This document shows, in pieces, positions 18,449 to 27,015 of a stretch of 64,000 bases of DNA. Positions within the stretch are counted from its first letter, which is position 1, and the number at the start of each line of letters is the position of its first letter. The stretch lies in NCBI RefSeq assembly GCF_041928815.1, contig NZ_JBHFEI010000015.1:14632-78631 (forward strand), read 5' to 3'. The DNA comes from JBHFEI01 sp041928815 (GTDB lineage Bacteria; Pseudomonadota; Alphaproteobacteria; Rhizobiales; Rhizobiaceae). The notes under the pieces are model-generated. The model made no database searches and was not told the origin of the DNA. It saw nothing but the letters and a program-made list of their open reading frames with translations. The position numbers and the translations under genes are program-made.

Positions 18449-19582
18449 ATGGCGGACGGCATGAAAACGGCGATCGGCCTGATGAGCGGCACCAGCATGG
18501 ACGGCATCGATGTCGCGCTGCTGCGCACCGACGGAGAAGGCCGCGTCGAGCGCGGTCCCTTCCTCGGCATTTCCTACGAGACGGCGTTTCGCGACCGGCT
18601 GAAGCGATGCCTCGACGATGCCAGGACCATCCGCGCCCGCGACGCGCGGCCGGGTATCCTGGCCGAGGCGGAGCGCGAGCTGACGCTCAGGCATGCGGAC
18701 GCGGTCCGGCGCTTTCTCGCGGCCCACGACCTCCGTGCCGCCGACATCGACGTGGTCGGCTTCCACGGTCAGACCGTGCTGCACCGCCCGGACGAGCGGC
18801 TGACGGTGCAGCTCGGCGATGGCGGACGGCTCGCCCGCGAGATCGCGATCCCCGTCGTCTATGACATGCGCGCCAACGACATGGTCCATGGCGGGCAGGG
18901 CGCGCCGCTGATCCCGGCCTACCATGCAGCGCTTGCCGCGACGCTCGCCGGACGGCCGGACATCGTGGCGCCGGTAACCTTCGTCAATATCGGCGGGATC
19001 TCCAACCTCACCTTCGTCGGATCGGACGGACCCGTCGCCTTCGACAGCGGCCCGGGCAACGCGCTGATCGACCAGTGGGTCGAGGCCCATGCCGGCATTC
19101 CCTTCGACCAGGGCGGCATGATCGCCAGCGAGGGCGGCGTCGTCGCCGCGCTCGCGGCGCGATACCTCGATCATCCCTTCTTCGCGGCGGAAAAGCGGCG
19201 CTCCCTTGACCGCAACGATTTCCTGCCGCCGTCCGGCACCGAGGCGAGCCTTGCGGATGGCGCCCGCACGCTCGCCTACGTCTCCGCCGCCGCCATTTTG
19301 CGCTCGGCCGGCCATCTGCCGGAACCGCCGCGCACCTTCATCGTCTCCGGCGGCGGACGCCTGAACCGCATCATCATGGACGATCTGGCGGATCTGGCGG
19401 GAAAAATCGGCGCGTCGGTCATGACGGCGGAAGAGGCAGGGCTCGACGGCGACGCGATGGAGGCGGAGGCCTGGGCCTATCTCGCCGTGCGTTCGCTGAA
19501 GGGCCTGCCGCTGACATTTCCAGGGACGACAGGAGTACGCATGCCAGTCAGCGGCGGGGTGCTCGCAAGGCCCGGCACCTGA
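18449..19582 (+). CDS. anmK: Anhydro-N-acetylmuramic acid kinase
   Basis: 377 residues. IGLMSGTSMDGIDVALLRTDG at the N-terminus is the ATP-binding signature. VGFHGQTVLHRP, GGQGAPLIPAYH, VNIGGISNLTF, DSGPGNALIDQW and VSGGGRLN complete the family. AnmK phosphorylates 1,6-anhydroMurNAc to MurNAc-6-phosphate during cell-wall recycling. The start could also be the ATG at 18461 (MKTAIGLMSG), which fits the family N-terminus and has GGA four bases before it. tyrS and anmK are divergent neighbours in many alphaproteobacteria. Confidence 0.95.
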   Translation: MADGMKTAIGLMSGTSMDGIDVALLRTDGEGRVERGPFLGISYETAFRDRLKRCLDDARTIRARDARPGILAEAERELTLRHADAVRRFLAAHDLRAADIDVVGFHGQTVLHRPDERLTVQLGDGGRLAREIAIPVVYDMRANDMVHGGQGAPLIPAYHAALAATLAGRPDIVAPVTFVNIGGISNLTFVGSDGPVAFDSGPGNALIDQWVEAHAGIPFDQGGMIASEGGVVAALAARYLDHPFFAAEKRRSLDRNDFLPPSGTEASLADGARTLAYVSAAAILRSAGHLPEPPRTFIVSGGGRLNRIIMDDLADLAGKIGASVMTAEEAGLDGDAMEAEAWAYLAVRSLKGLPLTFPGTTGVRMPVSGGVLARPGT

Positions 19583-19587
19583 ACATG

Positions 19588-19613
19588 AAAAAAGCCGCCG
19601 GCAATCCGGCGGC
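19588..19613 (-). terminator. Rho-independent terminator of the alpha/beta hydrolase gene
   Basis: On the leftward strand there is a perfect 8-bp stem, GCCGCCGG / CCGGCGGC with a 4-nt loop, immediately followed by six T. It lies 23 bases past the stop of the leftward hydrolase gene. Confidence 0.85.
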
Positions 19614-19635
19614 CCGACATGCGCATGGGTCGGTT

Positions 19636-20313
19636 TCAGCGGATGCGCTTGGCCGCCGGCTCCGGCGTCAGTTCGCCGGCAAGCCGCCGGTCGAGATAGT
19701 CCTCGCATTCCGCCATCAGCGGCTCGACCTGGGCGTTGAAGAAATGGTTGGCGCCGGGCACCGTGCGATGGGTGATGAGGATGCCCTTCTGCGCCTTCAG
19801 CTTCTCGACCAGCCCGTTGACGTCCTTCTCCGGCGCCACCTTGTCGGCATCGCCGTTGATGATCAGGCCGGACGAGGGGCAGGGGGCGAGGAAGGAGAAA
19901 TCGTAGATGTTCGGCTGCGGGGCGATCGAGATGAAGCCTTCGATCTCCGGCCGGCGCATCAGGAGCTGCATGCCGATCCAGGCGCCGAAGGAGTAGCCGG
20001 CCACCCAGCAGCTCTTCGAATCGGGATGCAGGCTCTGCACCCAGTCGAGGGCGGAGGCCGCATCGGAAAGCTCGCCGGCGCCGTGGTCGAATTCGCCCTG
20101 GCTGCGGCCGATGCCGCGGAAATTGAAGCGCAGCGTGGTGAAGCCGCGCTTCTGGAACATGTAGAACAACTGGTAGACGATCTGGTTGTTCATCGTTCCG
20201 CCGAATTGCGGATGGGGATGGAGGATGATCGCGATCGGCGCGCTCTTCTGCTTCGACGGCTGGTAGCGGCCTTCGATGCGGCCGGCAGGTCCGTTGAAAA
20301 TGATTTCGGGCAT
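19636..20313 (-). CDS. Alpha/beta hydrolase (dienelactone-hydrolase-like, YkfD/COG2945 type)
   Basis: 225 residues. The opening GRIEGRYQPSKQKSAPIAIILHPHPQFGGTMNN, the FNFRGIGRSQGEFD segment and the nucleophile elbow AGYSFGAW (Ser108) mark the COG2945-type alpha/beta hydrolases. The terminal His is probably in PGANHFF. The substrate is unknown. The start is the ATG before PEIIFNG with GGAG five bases upstream. Its divergent position next to the suf operon is common in rhizobial genomes, but no functional link is established. Confidence 0.88.
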   Translation of the reverse strand: MPEIIFNGPAGRIEGRYQPSKQKSAPIAIILHPHPQFGGTMNNQIVYQLFYMFQKRGFTTLRFNFRGIGRSQGEFDHGAGELSDAASALDWVQSLHPDSKSCWVAGYSFGAWIGMQLLMRRPEIEGFISIAPQPNIYDFSFLAPCPSSGLIINGDADKVAPEKDVNGLVEKLKAQKGILITHRTVPGANHFFNAQVEPLMAECEDYLDRRLAGELTPEPAAKRIR

Positions 20314-20367
20314 TCGATCTCCGGGTGTGATTCTGGGTTCAAAACCGCATTCGGCCGCCGGCCTGTC

Positions 20368-20417
20368 TTGACGAAACGGGTCAGCTTTTCTAGAAGTCAG
20401 TTTAGAACCGTTCAAAA
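20368..20417 (+). promoter_or_regulatory. Candidate suf operon promoter with Irr (ICE)-like operator
   Basis: TTGACG at 20368-20373 is followed 17 bases later by TAGAAG, a possible -35/-10 pair with a weak -10. Just downstream, TTTAGAA-CCG-TTCAAAA (20401-20417) is an interrupted inverted repeat with one mismatch, and TTCTAGAA (20388-20395) precedes it. Both resemble iron control elements bound by Irr in rhizobia. In Agrobacterium the homologous suf operon is iron-regulated through RirA and Irr; here regulation is inferred from the repeats alone. Confidence 0.4.
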
Positions 20418-20533
20418 ACTGGACACGGTCATTCCGCGATGTGCCCCGTCTTTACGGCAAGCGGCGCGGAACTTTCAAGGAAAATGCACGGCTGCGCGAC
20501 CGTCGCGCGCGAAGGACCATGCGGGACACGGGA

Positions 20534-21703
20534 ATGGCCAATCGGCGCATCTACCTGGACTGGAATGCCACGGCGCCGCTTCTGCCGGCGGCGCGGGAGG
20601 CTGTCCTTGCCGCGCTCGACCAGGGCGGCAACCCGTCCTCCGTGCACAGGGAGGGACGGGCGGCCCGCGCGCTGATCGAGAATGCCAGGCGCGACGTCGC
20701 GCTTCTGGCCGGCGCTGAGGCGGGCGACGTCGTCTTCACCAGCGGGGCGACCGAGGCGACGAGCCTCGCTCTGACGCCCGACTATCGCATGGGGCGCACG
20801 CCGCTCGCCATCGGCCATCTCTACGTCTCCGCGATCGAGCATCCGGCGGTGCGCGAAGGCGGGCGCTTTTCCGCCGGTCGCGTCAGCGAAATTCCGGTGA
20901 CGCCGGCCGGCATCGTCGATCTCGACGCGCTTTCGGCCATGCTCGATGCCCATGATGCCGCGCTCGGCCTGCCGATGGTGGCGGTGATGCTGGCCAACAA
21001 CGAGACCGGGATCGTCCAGCCCGTCGCCGAGGTCGCGGCGCGGGTCAAGACGCGGGGCGGCCTCCTCGTCGTCGACGCGGTGCAGGCGGCCGGACGGATG
21101 GCGCTGTCGGTCGGCGATCTCGGTGCCGATTTCCTGATCGTCTCGTCCCACAAGATCGGCGGCCCGAAGGGTGCCGGTGCGCTGATCGCCCGCGGTTCCG
21201 CCCTGATGCCCGCGCCTGTGATTCGCGGCGGCGGGCAGGAGCGGGGCCACCGCTCCGGCACGGAGAACGGTCCGGCGATCGCGGGGTTCGCGGCTGCGGC
21301 GCGTGCCTGCCGCGAGATGCTGGACCAGGGAGTGCCCGAGGCGGTGCGGGCGCTTCGCGACCGGCTCGAGGCGGGAATGCGTGCGATCGCTTCCGATGTG
21401 GTCTTCCATGGTGAGGGCGCCGAGCGCATCGGCAACACCTGCTTCTTCAGCCTGCCGGGACTGAAGGCAGAGACGGGGCAGATCGCCTTCGATCTCGAGG
21501 GGATCGCGCTCTCGGCCGGTTCCGCCTGCGCGTCCGGCAAGGTCGGGCGCAGCCATGTACTGACGGCGATGGGCTGCGACCCGCGCCTCGGGGCGTTGCG
21601 GATCTCGCTCGGGCCCGCGACGCGCGCGGAGGACATCGACGGGGCGCTTTTGGCCTTTTCCCGGGTCGCGGCGCGGCGTCGGGCGGCGGAAATCGCGGCG
21701 TAA
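20534..21703 (+). CDS. sufS2: Cysteine desulfurase, NifS/IscS type, first gene of suf operon
   Basis: 389 residues. The PLP-binding Lys is K207 in SSHKIGGPKG, the active-site Cys is C332 in SAGSACASG, and IYLDWNATAPL opens the fold. It removes sulfur from cysteine as a persulfide for Fe-S cluster assembly. It is a group I desulfurase (NifS/IscS-like), unlike the group II SufS encoded later in the operon, matching the sufS2...sufS1 arrangement of Agrobacterium. The start is ATG 20534; ATG 20519 is an alternative with AAGGA close upstream. Confidence 0.92.
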   Translation: MANRRIYLDWNATAPLLPAAREAVLAALDQGGNPSSVHREGRAARALIENARRDVALLAGAEAGDVVFTSGATEATSLALTPDYRMGRTPLAIGHLYVSAIEHPAVREGGRFSAGRVSEIPVTPAGIVDLDALSAMLDAHDAALGLPMVAVMLANNETGIVQPVAEVAARVKTRGGLLVVDAVQAAGRMALSVGDLGADFLIVSSHKIGGPKGAGALIARGSALMPAPVIRGGGQERGHRSGTENGPAIAGFAAAARACREMLDQGVPEAVRALRDRLEAGMRAIASDVVFHGEGAERIGNTCFFSLPGLKAETGQIAFDLEGIALSAGSACASGKVGRSHVLTAMGCDPRLGALRISLGPATRAEDIDGALLAFSRVAARRRAAEIAA

Positions 21704-21813
21704 GGCGGAAAGAATGGGGAGAGGACGGCGTTTTCGCTTGCAAGGCGTGTGAAAATGGCCTTCCAGCCACTACATAGGCGGTGCGACGATGCTATCCATC
21801 GCGCCGACAAGCT

Positions 21814-21830
21814 GCCGGCCTTGAACCGGC
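21814..21830 (+). other. Leader stem-loop upstream of sufB
   Basis: GCCGG - CCTTGAA - CCGGC, a 5-bp stem with a 7-nt loop, ends 16 bases before the sufB ATG. The same loop, on a stem one base pair longer, occurs upstream of sufA at 27463-27481. CACTACAT is also shared upstream of both (21768-21775 here). Confidence 0.5.
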
Positions 21831-21846
21831 GAGATTGGAGAACGAC

Positions 21847-23316
21847 ATGGCTGCCGTGCAGGAAACAATCGATCAGGTCGCCCTGATCGATGTGGACCAG
21901 TACAAATACGGTTTCGAGACCGTCATCGAGATGGACAAGGCGCCGAAAGGCCTGTCCGAGGAGATCATCCGCTTCATCTCGGCGAAGAAGAGCGAACCCG
22001 ACTGGATGCTCGAATGGCGCCTGGACGCCTATCGCCGCTGGCTGACCATGGACGAGCCCCAATGGGCACGCGTCGACTATCCGAAGATCGACTTCAACGA
22101 CCTCCATTATTACGCGGCGCCGAAGAACCAGAGCGGGCCGAAGTCGATCGACGAGGTCGATCCGGAACTGCTGAAGGTTTATGAGAAGCTCGGCATTCCG
22201 CTGCGCGAGCAGGAAATCCTCGCCGGCGTCGAGAGGCCGCGCGTCGCCGTCGATGCCGTCTTCGATTCGGTGTCGGTCGTCACCACCTTCAAGGAGGAGC
22301 TGAAGAAGGCCGGCGTGATCTTCATGTCGATCTCTGAGGCGATCCGCGAGCATCCCGAACTGGTGCGCAAATATCTCGGCTCCGTGGTGCCGACGACCGA
22401 CAATTACTATGCCACGCTGAATTCTGCGGTCTTCACCGACGGCTCCTTCGTCTACGTGCCGAAGGGCGTGCGCTGCCCGATGGAGCTTTCGACCTATTTC
22501 CGCATCAACGAGAAGAACACCGGCCAGTTCGAGCGCACGCTGATCGTAGCCGACGAGGGCGCCTACGTCTCCTATCTCGAGGGGTGCACGGCGCCGCAGC
22601 GCGACGAGAACCAGCTTCACGCCGCCGTCGTCGAGCTCGTCGCGCTGGACGAGGCCGAGATCAAGTATTCGACGGTGCAGAACTGGTATCCCGGCGACAA
22701 GCAGGGCAAGGGCGGCATCTACAACTTCGTCACCAAGCGCGGCGATTGCCGCGGACGGAACTCGAAGATTTCGTGGACGCAGGTCGAGACCGGATCGGCG
22801 ATCACCTGGAAATACCCGTCCTGCATCCTGCGCGGCGACGGCTCGCGCGGAGAATTCTACTCGATCGCGGTGTCGAACGGCTACCAGCAGATCGATTCGG
22901 GCACGAAGATGATCCATCTCGGCAAGAACACATCGAGCCGCATCATCTCCAAGGGCATTTCCGCCGGCTTCTCGTCGAACACCTATCGCGGCCAGGTCTC
23001 GGCCCACCGCAAGGCGGCGAATGCGCGCAACTTCACCCAGTGCGATTCGCTTCTGATCGGCGACACCTGCGGCGCGCACACGGTCCCCTATATCGAGGCG
23101 AAGAACGCCACCGCCCAGTTCGAGCACGAGGCGACCACCTCGAAGATCTCCGAAGACCAGCTCTTCTACTGCCTGCAGCGTGGCATTCCAGAGGAGGCCG
23201 CGATCGCGCTGATCGTCAACGGCTTCGTCAAGGAGGTCATCCAGGAACTGCCGATGGAGTTCGCCGTCGAGGCGCAGAAGCTGATCGGAATTTCGCTGGA
23301 GGGTTCCGTCGGCTGA
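21847..23316 (+). CDS. sufB: Fe-S cluster assembly protein SufB
   Basis: 489 residues, the usual SufB length. SufB is the scaffold core of the SufBC2D complex, which builds Fe-S clusters using ATP and sulfur from a desulfurase. Family signatures include YGFETVIEMDKAPKGLSEEIIRFIS, VPKGVRCPMELSTYFRIN, YLEGCTAPQRDENQLHAAVVELVA, SCILRGDGSRGEFYSIAV, and CDSLLIGDTCGAHTVPYIE with the conserved Cys. GGAG lies six bases before ATG 21847. The gene is intact to its normal C-terminus (IGISLEGSVG). Its stop overlaps the start of an unrelated low-GC gene by one base, instead of leading directly to sufC. Confidence 0.98.
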   Translation: MAAVQETIDQVALIDVDQYKYGFETVIEMDKAPKGLSEEIIRFISAKKSEPDWMLEWRLDAYRRWLTMDEPQWARVDYPKIDFNDLHYYAAPKNQSGPKSIDEVDPELLKVYEKLGIPLREQEILAGVERPRVAVDAVFDSVSVVTTFKEELKKAGVIFMSISEAIREHPELVRKYLGSVVPTTDNYYATLNSAVFTDGSFVYVPKGVRCPMELSTYFRINEKNTGQFERTLIVADEGAYVSYLEGCTAPQRDENQLHAAVVELVALDEAEIKYSTVQNWYPGDKQGKGGIYNFVTKRGDCRGRNSKISWTQVETGSAITWKYPSCILRGDGSRGEFYSIAVSNGYQQIDSGTKMIHLGKNTSSRIISKGISAGFSSNTYRGQVSAHRKAANARNFTQCDSLLIGDTCGAHTVPYIEAKNATAQFEHEATTSKISEDQLFYCLQRGIPEEAAIALIVNGFVKEVIQELPMEFAVEAQKLIGISLEGSVG

Positions 23317-23714
23317 TGGACGAAAATTATCCTTTAGTTGTAACCGTCTGGCAGTTCGATCGCGACGTGCCTGTGCCGGACGACTATAGGGAGAATTTTG
23401 ATATCGTTGAATGCCGTATGAGAGCGCAGATTCTATCGAATCAAGTTCGAGAATTAGTGGAAGATAACGATCAAAAAATTGAGGTCTCCCTCACCGAAAA
23501 TATAGTTGAACTGAAAAGCGAAAGCGGCAGCAGTCTCGATATCGTATGCTACGGACCTAATGTGTTCGATTTGACGTGGTGGCCTAGTCCTATGGAGCTG
23601 GAAAGTCGAGGAAAGCTCGGTTTTGAAACTGCTTCGAAACTCGAAATCGAGATTATGAGAATGCTGACGTATCGCTATGTCACAATCGGAAGCTTGAGAG
23701 AACAAGATGCTTGA
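23316..23714 (+). CDS. Unknown protein, low-GC gene inserted between sufB and sufC
   Basis: 132 residues, not recognised. Counting bases gives 178 G+C of 399 (about 45%), far below the neighbours, and codons are A/T-ending. The shift begins at the sufB stop and ends at the sufC start. The ATG overlaps the sufB TGA by one base. The stop lies 8 bases inside sufC, so sufC's start and any ribosome site (GAGAG at about 23696-23701) are within this gene. No signal peptide or membrane segment is seen. The protein is acidic with a DLTWWPSP segment at 86-92 and looks soluble and alpha/beta. Small soluble orphan proteins of this kind are often immunity-type or phage-derived, but this is only a guess. 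Confidence 0.72.
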   Translation: MDENYPLVVTVWQFDRDVPVPDDYRENFDIVECRMRAQILSNQVRELVEDNDQKIEVSLTENIVELKSESGSSLDIVCYGPNVFDLTWWPSPMELESRGKLGFETASKLEIEIMRMLTYRYVTIGSLREQDA

Positions 23715-24462
23715 AATCAAGAACCTTCACGCCCGTATCGCCGAAGACGGCACCGAGATCATCCGCGGCCTGAACCTGACGGTGAAGGCCGGCGAGGTCG
23801 CGGCGATCATGGGCCCCAACGGCTCCGGCAAGTCGACGCTCTCCTACATCCTTTCGGGCCGCGAGGACTACGAGGTCACCGAGGGCGACATCCTCTACAA
23901 TGGCGAGAGCATCCTCGAACTCGACCCGTCCGAACGCGCCGCCAAGGGCATCTTCCTCGCCTTCCAGTATCCGGTCGAAATCCCCGGCGTCGCGACGATG
24001 CAGTTCCTGAAGGTCGCGCTGAACGAGCAGCGGAAATACCGCGGCGAACCGGAGCTTTCGACGCCGGACTTTATCCGCCGCGTCAAGGAAGCCTCCGCGA
24101 AACTCCAGATCAATCCCGACATGCTGAAGCGACCGTTGAACGTCGGCTTCTCCGGCGGCGAAAAGAAACGCGCCGAGATCCTGCAGATGGCGCTCCTGGA
24201 GCCGAAGCTGTGCATCCTCGACGAGACCGATTCGGGTCTCGACATCGATGCGCTGAAGATCGTCGCCGACGGCGTCAACGCGCTGCGCTCGCCGGAGCGC
24301 GCCGTCATCGTCATCACCCACTACCAGCGCCTGCTCGATTATATCGTGCCGGACACGGTGCATGTCCTCTACAAGGGCCAGGTGATCAAGTCCGGCGACA
24401 AGACGCTGGCGCATGAACTCGAGGCCAACGGCTACGCCGACATCGTCGGCGCGGCGGCCTGA
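23707..24462 (+). CDS. sufC: Fe-S cluster assembly ATPase SufC
   Basis: 251 residues of the ABC ATPase fold: Walker A GPNGSGKST at 36-44, Q-loop FQYPVEIPGV, signature SGGEKKR at 149-155, and Walker B ILDETDSGLD at about 170-179. DSGLDID is typical of SufC. It powers the SufBC2D scaffold. Its ATG lies inside the 3' end of the low-GC gene (8-base overlap), so its translation may depend on that gene. The sequence resumes normal high GC from the start codon. Confidence 0.98.
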   Translation: MLEIKNLHARIAEDGTEIIRGLNLTVKAGEVAAIMGPNGSGKSTLSYILSGREDYEVTEGDILYNGESILELDPSERAAKGIFLAFQYPVEIPGVATMQFLKVALNEQRKYRGEPELSTPDFIRRVKEASAKLQINPDMLKRPLNVGFSGGEKKRAEILQMALLEPKLCILDETDSGLDIDALKIVADGVNALRSPERAVIVITHYQRLLDYIVPDTVHVLYKGQVIKSGDKTLAHELEANGYADIVGAAA

Positions 24463-24473
24463 GGAGGCACGGC

Positions 24474-25748
24474 ATGACTATCGAAACGGGCATCCGGATG
24501 ACGGCCGCCGAAACGGCGCTGGTCGACGCCTATGTCGCCCAGGCCGGCGACCTGCCGGGCGACGGCGCGGTCGTGACCGCCCGCGACACGCTCCTCGACG
24601 ACCTGAAGACCGCCGGCCTGCCGACGCGCCGCGTCGAGGCCTGGCACTATACCGACCTGCGCACGCTGCTGCGCGCCGTTCCGGCCTTCGATCCGGCCGC
24701 CTTCGTCGGCAGGATCGAGCCGCTCGTCGACGGGGCGTTGGTGATGACGCTGCGCAACGGTGTCTCCTCTTCCGTCGATCTGCCGGAGACGATCGCCGTC
24801 AAGGCCTATCGGGAAAGCCTGACCGACGGCACGGCCGCCGCCGATCTGATCGAGCGCGGCGGCGACGATGCGATCGGCCGGATCAACGGTGCCTTCGTCC
24901 GCGACGGCTACGAGATCGAGATCGCCGACAAGGCCGACATCGACGCGGTTCTGGAACTCCAGGTCGTGCAGAGCAGCGGCCAGAGCCATGTCCGCCTGCC
25001 GGTGACCTTCGGAGCGGGCGCGAAGGCGACGGTGGTCGAGCGCCACGTCTCGACCTCGGCGGATGCGAGCTTCGTCACCTGCGTCAGCGACCTGATCCTC
25101 GACGAGGACGCCGACGTCACCTGGATCATCCTGCAGCAGCAGGGGGCCGCCGACACCCATCTTGGCCAGATCAACTTCGATCTTGCGGAAAATGCGCGGC
25201 TGAAGCTCTACGTCGTCAATGCCGGCGGCAGGCTGGTGCGCCAGGAGGTGCATGGCGTGACGAGCGGCGAGGGCGCCCATCTCGACCTGCGCGGCATCAA
25301 TCTTCTCGGCGGCGACACGCATACCGACGTCACTTTCACGCTCGGCCATGACGTGCCGAACACGACCTCGTCGGAGATCATCCGCAACGTCGTCTTCGAC
25401 CGGGCAAAGGGCGTCTTCCAGGGCCAGATCCGCGTCGCCAAGGATGCGCAGAAGACCGATGCGAAGATGGCGTGCAACACGCTGCTCCTGTCAGACGACG
25501 CGGATTTCTCCGCGAAGCCGGAACTGGAGATCTTCGCCGACGACGTCCAGTGCGGCCACGGCGCGACCGTGATCGACATCAACCCCACGCATCTCTACTA
25601 TCTGCGCGCCCGCGGCATTCCGGAAGGCCGGGCGCGCGCCATGCTCGTCAACGCCTTCGTCGACGAGATCGTCGAGGAACTGGAGCATGAGGCGCTGGTC
25701 GAGGTGCTGGAAGGCATCATCGCCGACTGGCTGGAGGCGCATGCATGA
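24474..25748 (+). CDS. sufD: Fe-S cluster assembly protein SufD
   Basis: 424 residues, SufD family. Signatures: RRVEAWHYTDLRTLLR at the N-terminus, and the C-terminal core GVFQGQIRVAKDAQKTDAKMACNTLLLSDDADFSAKPELEIFADDVQCGHGAT with the conserved Cys/His of the SufB-SufD interface. It pairs with SufB in the scaffold complex. GAGGAGG lies six bases upstream of the ATG. It starts 11 bases after sufC. Confidence 0.97.
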   Translation: MTIETGIRMTAAETALVDAYVAQAGDLPGDGAVVTARDTLLDDLKTAGLPTRRVEAWHYTDLRTLLRAVPAFDPAAFVGRIEPLVDGALVMTLRNGVSSSVDLPETIAVKAYRESLTDGTAAADLIERGGDDAIGRINGAFVRDGYEIEIADKADIDAVLELQVVQSSGQSHVRLPVTFGAGAKATVVERHVSTSADASFVTCVSDLILDEDADVTWIILQQQGAADTHLGQINFDLAENARLKLYVVNAGGRLVRQEVHGVTSGEGAHLDLRGINLLGGDTHTDVTFTLGHDVPNTTSSEIIRNVVFDRAKGVFQGQIRVAKDAQKTDAKMACNTLLLSDDADFSAKPELEIFADDVQCGHGATVIDINPTHLYYLRARGIPEGRARAMLVNAFVDEIVEELEHEALVEVLEGIIADWLEAHA

Positions 25749-25760
25749 GGCAGGACCAGG

Positions 25761-27002
25761 ATGGATAGCACCGCGCCGACCCCCGCCTACGATGTCGAGG
25801 CGATCCGCAGGGATTTCCCGATCCTGTCGCGCAGCGTCTACGGCAAGCCGCTCGTCTATCTCGACAACGGTGCCTCGGCGCAGAAGCCGCAATCGGTGAT
25901 CAACGCGATCTCGTCGGCCTATTCGAACGAATATGCCAATGTCCATCGCGGCCTGCACTTCCTCTCCAATGCGGCGACGGATGCCTACGAGGCGGCGCGG
26001 GAAAAGGTCCGGCGCTTCCTCAACGCGTCCTCCGTCGACGAGATCGTCTTCACCAAGTCCTCGACCGAGGCGATCAACACGGTCGCCTATGGTTATGGCA
26101 TGCCGGCGATCGGCGCCGGCGACGAGATCGTCCTCTCGATCATGGAGCACCACTCCAACATCGTGCCCTGGCATTTCATCCGGGAGCGGCAGGGGGCGAG
26201 GCTCGTCTGGGTCCCCGTCGACGACGAGGGCGCGCTCCATGTCGAGGATTTTGCCGCGAGGCTGACCGACCGGACCAAGCTCGTCGCCATCACCCACATG
26301 TCGAACGCGCTCGGCACCATCGTTAACGTCAAGGAGATCTGCCGCATCGCCCATGAACGCGGCATCCCGGTTCTGATCGACGGCAGCCAGGGCGCCGTTC
26401 ACCTGCCGGTCGACGTCCGCGACATCGATTGCGACTGGTATGTGATGACCGGGCACAAGCTCTACGGCCCGTCCGGCATCGGCGTTCTCTACGGCAAGGC
26501 AGAGCGGCTGAAGGAGATGCGGCCCTTCATGGGCGGCGGCGAGATGATCGTCGACGTGTCGGAGGACGCCGTCACCTATAACGATCCGCCGCACCGCTTC
26601 GAGGCCGGCACGCCGCCGATCGTCCAGGCGATCGGGCTCGGCCATGCTCTCGACTATATCGAAGGGATCGGGCGTGCCGCGATCGCCGCGCACGAGGCCG
26701 ACCTTGCCGCCTATGCCACGGAGAAACTGCGGGCGATCAATGCGTTGCGTATCATCGGCAACGCGCCGGGCAAGGGAGCGATCGTCTCGTTCGAGCTCGA
26801 AGGCATCCACGCCCATGACGTCTCGATGGTCATCGACCGCGCCGGCGTCGCCGTGCGTGCCGGCACGCATTGCGCCCAGCCGCTGCTGAAGCGCTTCGGC
26901 GTCACCTCCACCTGCCGCGCCTCCTTCGGCCTCTACAACACCCGCGCCGAAATCGATATCCTTGCCGACGCGCTGAACCAGGCGCGCGCCTTCTTTTCCT
27001 GA
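25761..27002 (+). CDS. sufS: Cysteine desulfurase SufS
   Basis: 413 residues, group II desulfurase. LVYLDNGASAQKP opens the fold, the PLP Lys is K233 in TGHKLYGPSG, and the active-site Cys is C371 in RAGTHCAQP, the hallmark of SufS. It passes persulfide sulfur to the SufBCD scaffold. No sufE is in the window, so the sulfur carrier is encoded elsewhere or replaced. It corresponds to sufS1 of Agrobacterium, and the operon thus holds two desulfurases of different classes. Confidence 0.97.
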   Translation: MDSTAPTPAYDVEAIRRDFPILSRSVYGKPLVYLDNGASAQKPQSVINAISSAYSNEYANVHRGLHFLSNAATDAYEAAREKVRRFLNASSVDEIVFTKSSTEAINTVAYGYGMPAIGAGDEIVLSIMEHHSNIVPWHFIRERQGARLVWVPVDDEGALHVEDFAARLTDRTKLVAITHMSNALGTIVNVKEICRIAHERGIPVLIDGSQGAVHLPVDVRDIDCDWYVMTGHKLYGPSGIGVLYGKAERLKEMRPFMGGGEMIVDVSEDAVTYNDPPHRFEAGTPPIVQAIGLGHALDYIEGIGRAAIAAHEADLAAYATEKLRAINALRIIGNAPGKGAIVSFELEGIHAHDVSMVIDRAGVAVRAGTHCAQPLLKRFGVTSTCRASFGLYNTRAEIDILADALNQARAFFS

Positions 27003-27015
27003 GAGGAGACGCCTC

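Noticed and set aside
20821..23127. Long leftward frame (768 codons) opposite sufS2/sufB
   Set aside because: It is antisense to two well-recognised genes and is an effect of codon bias, with no motifs.
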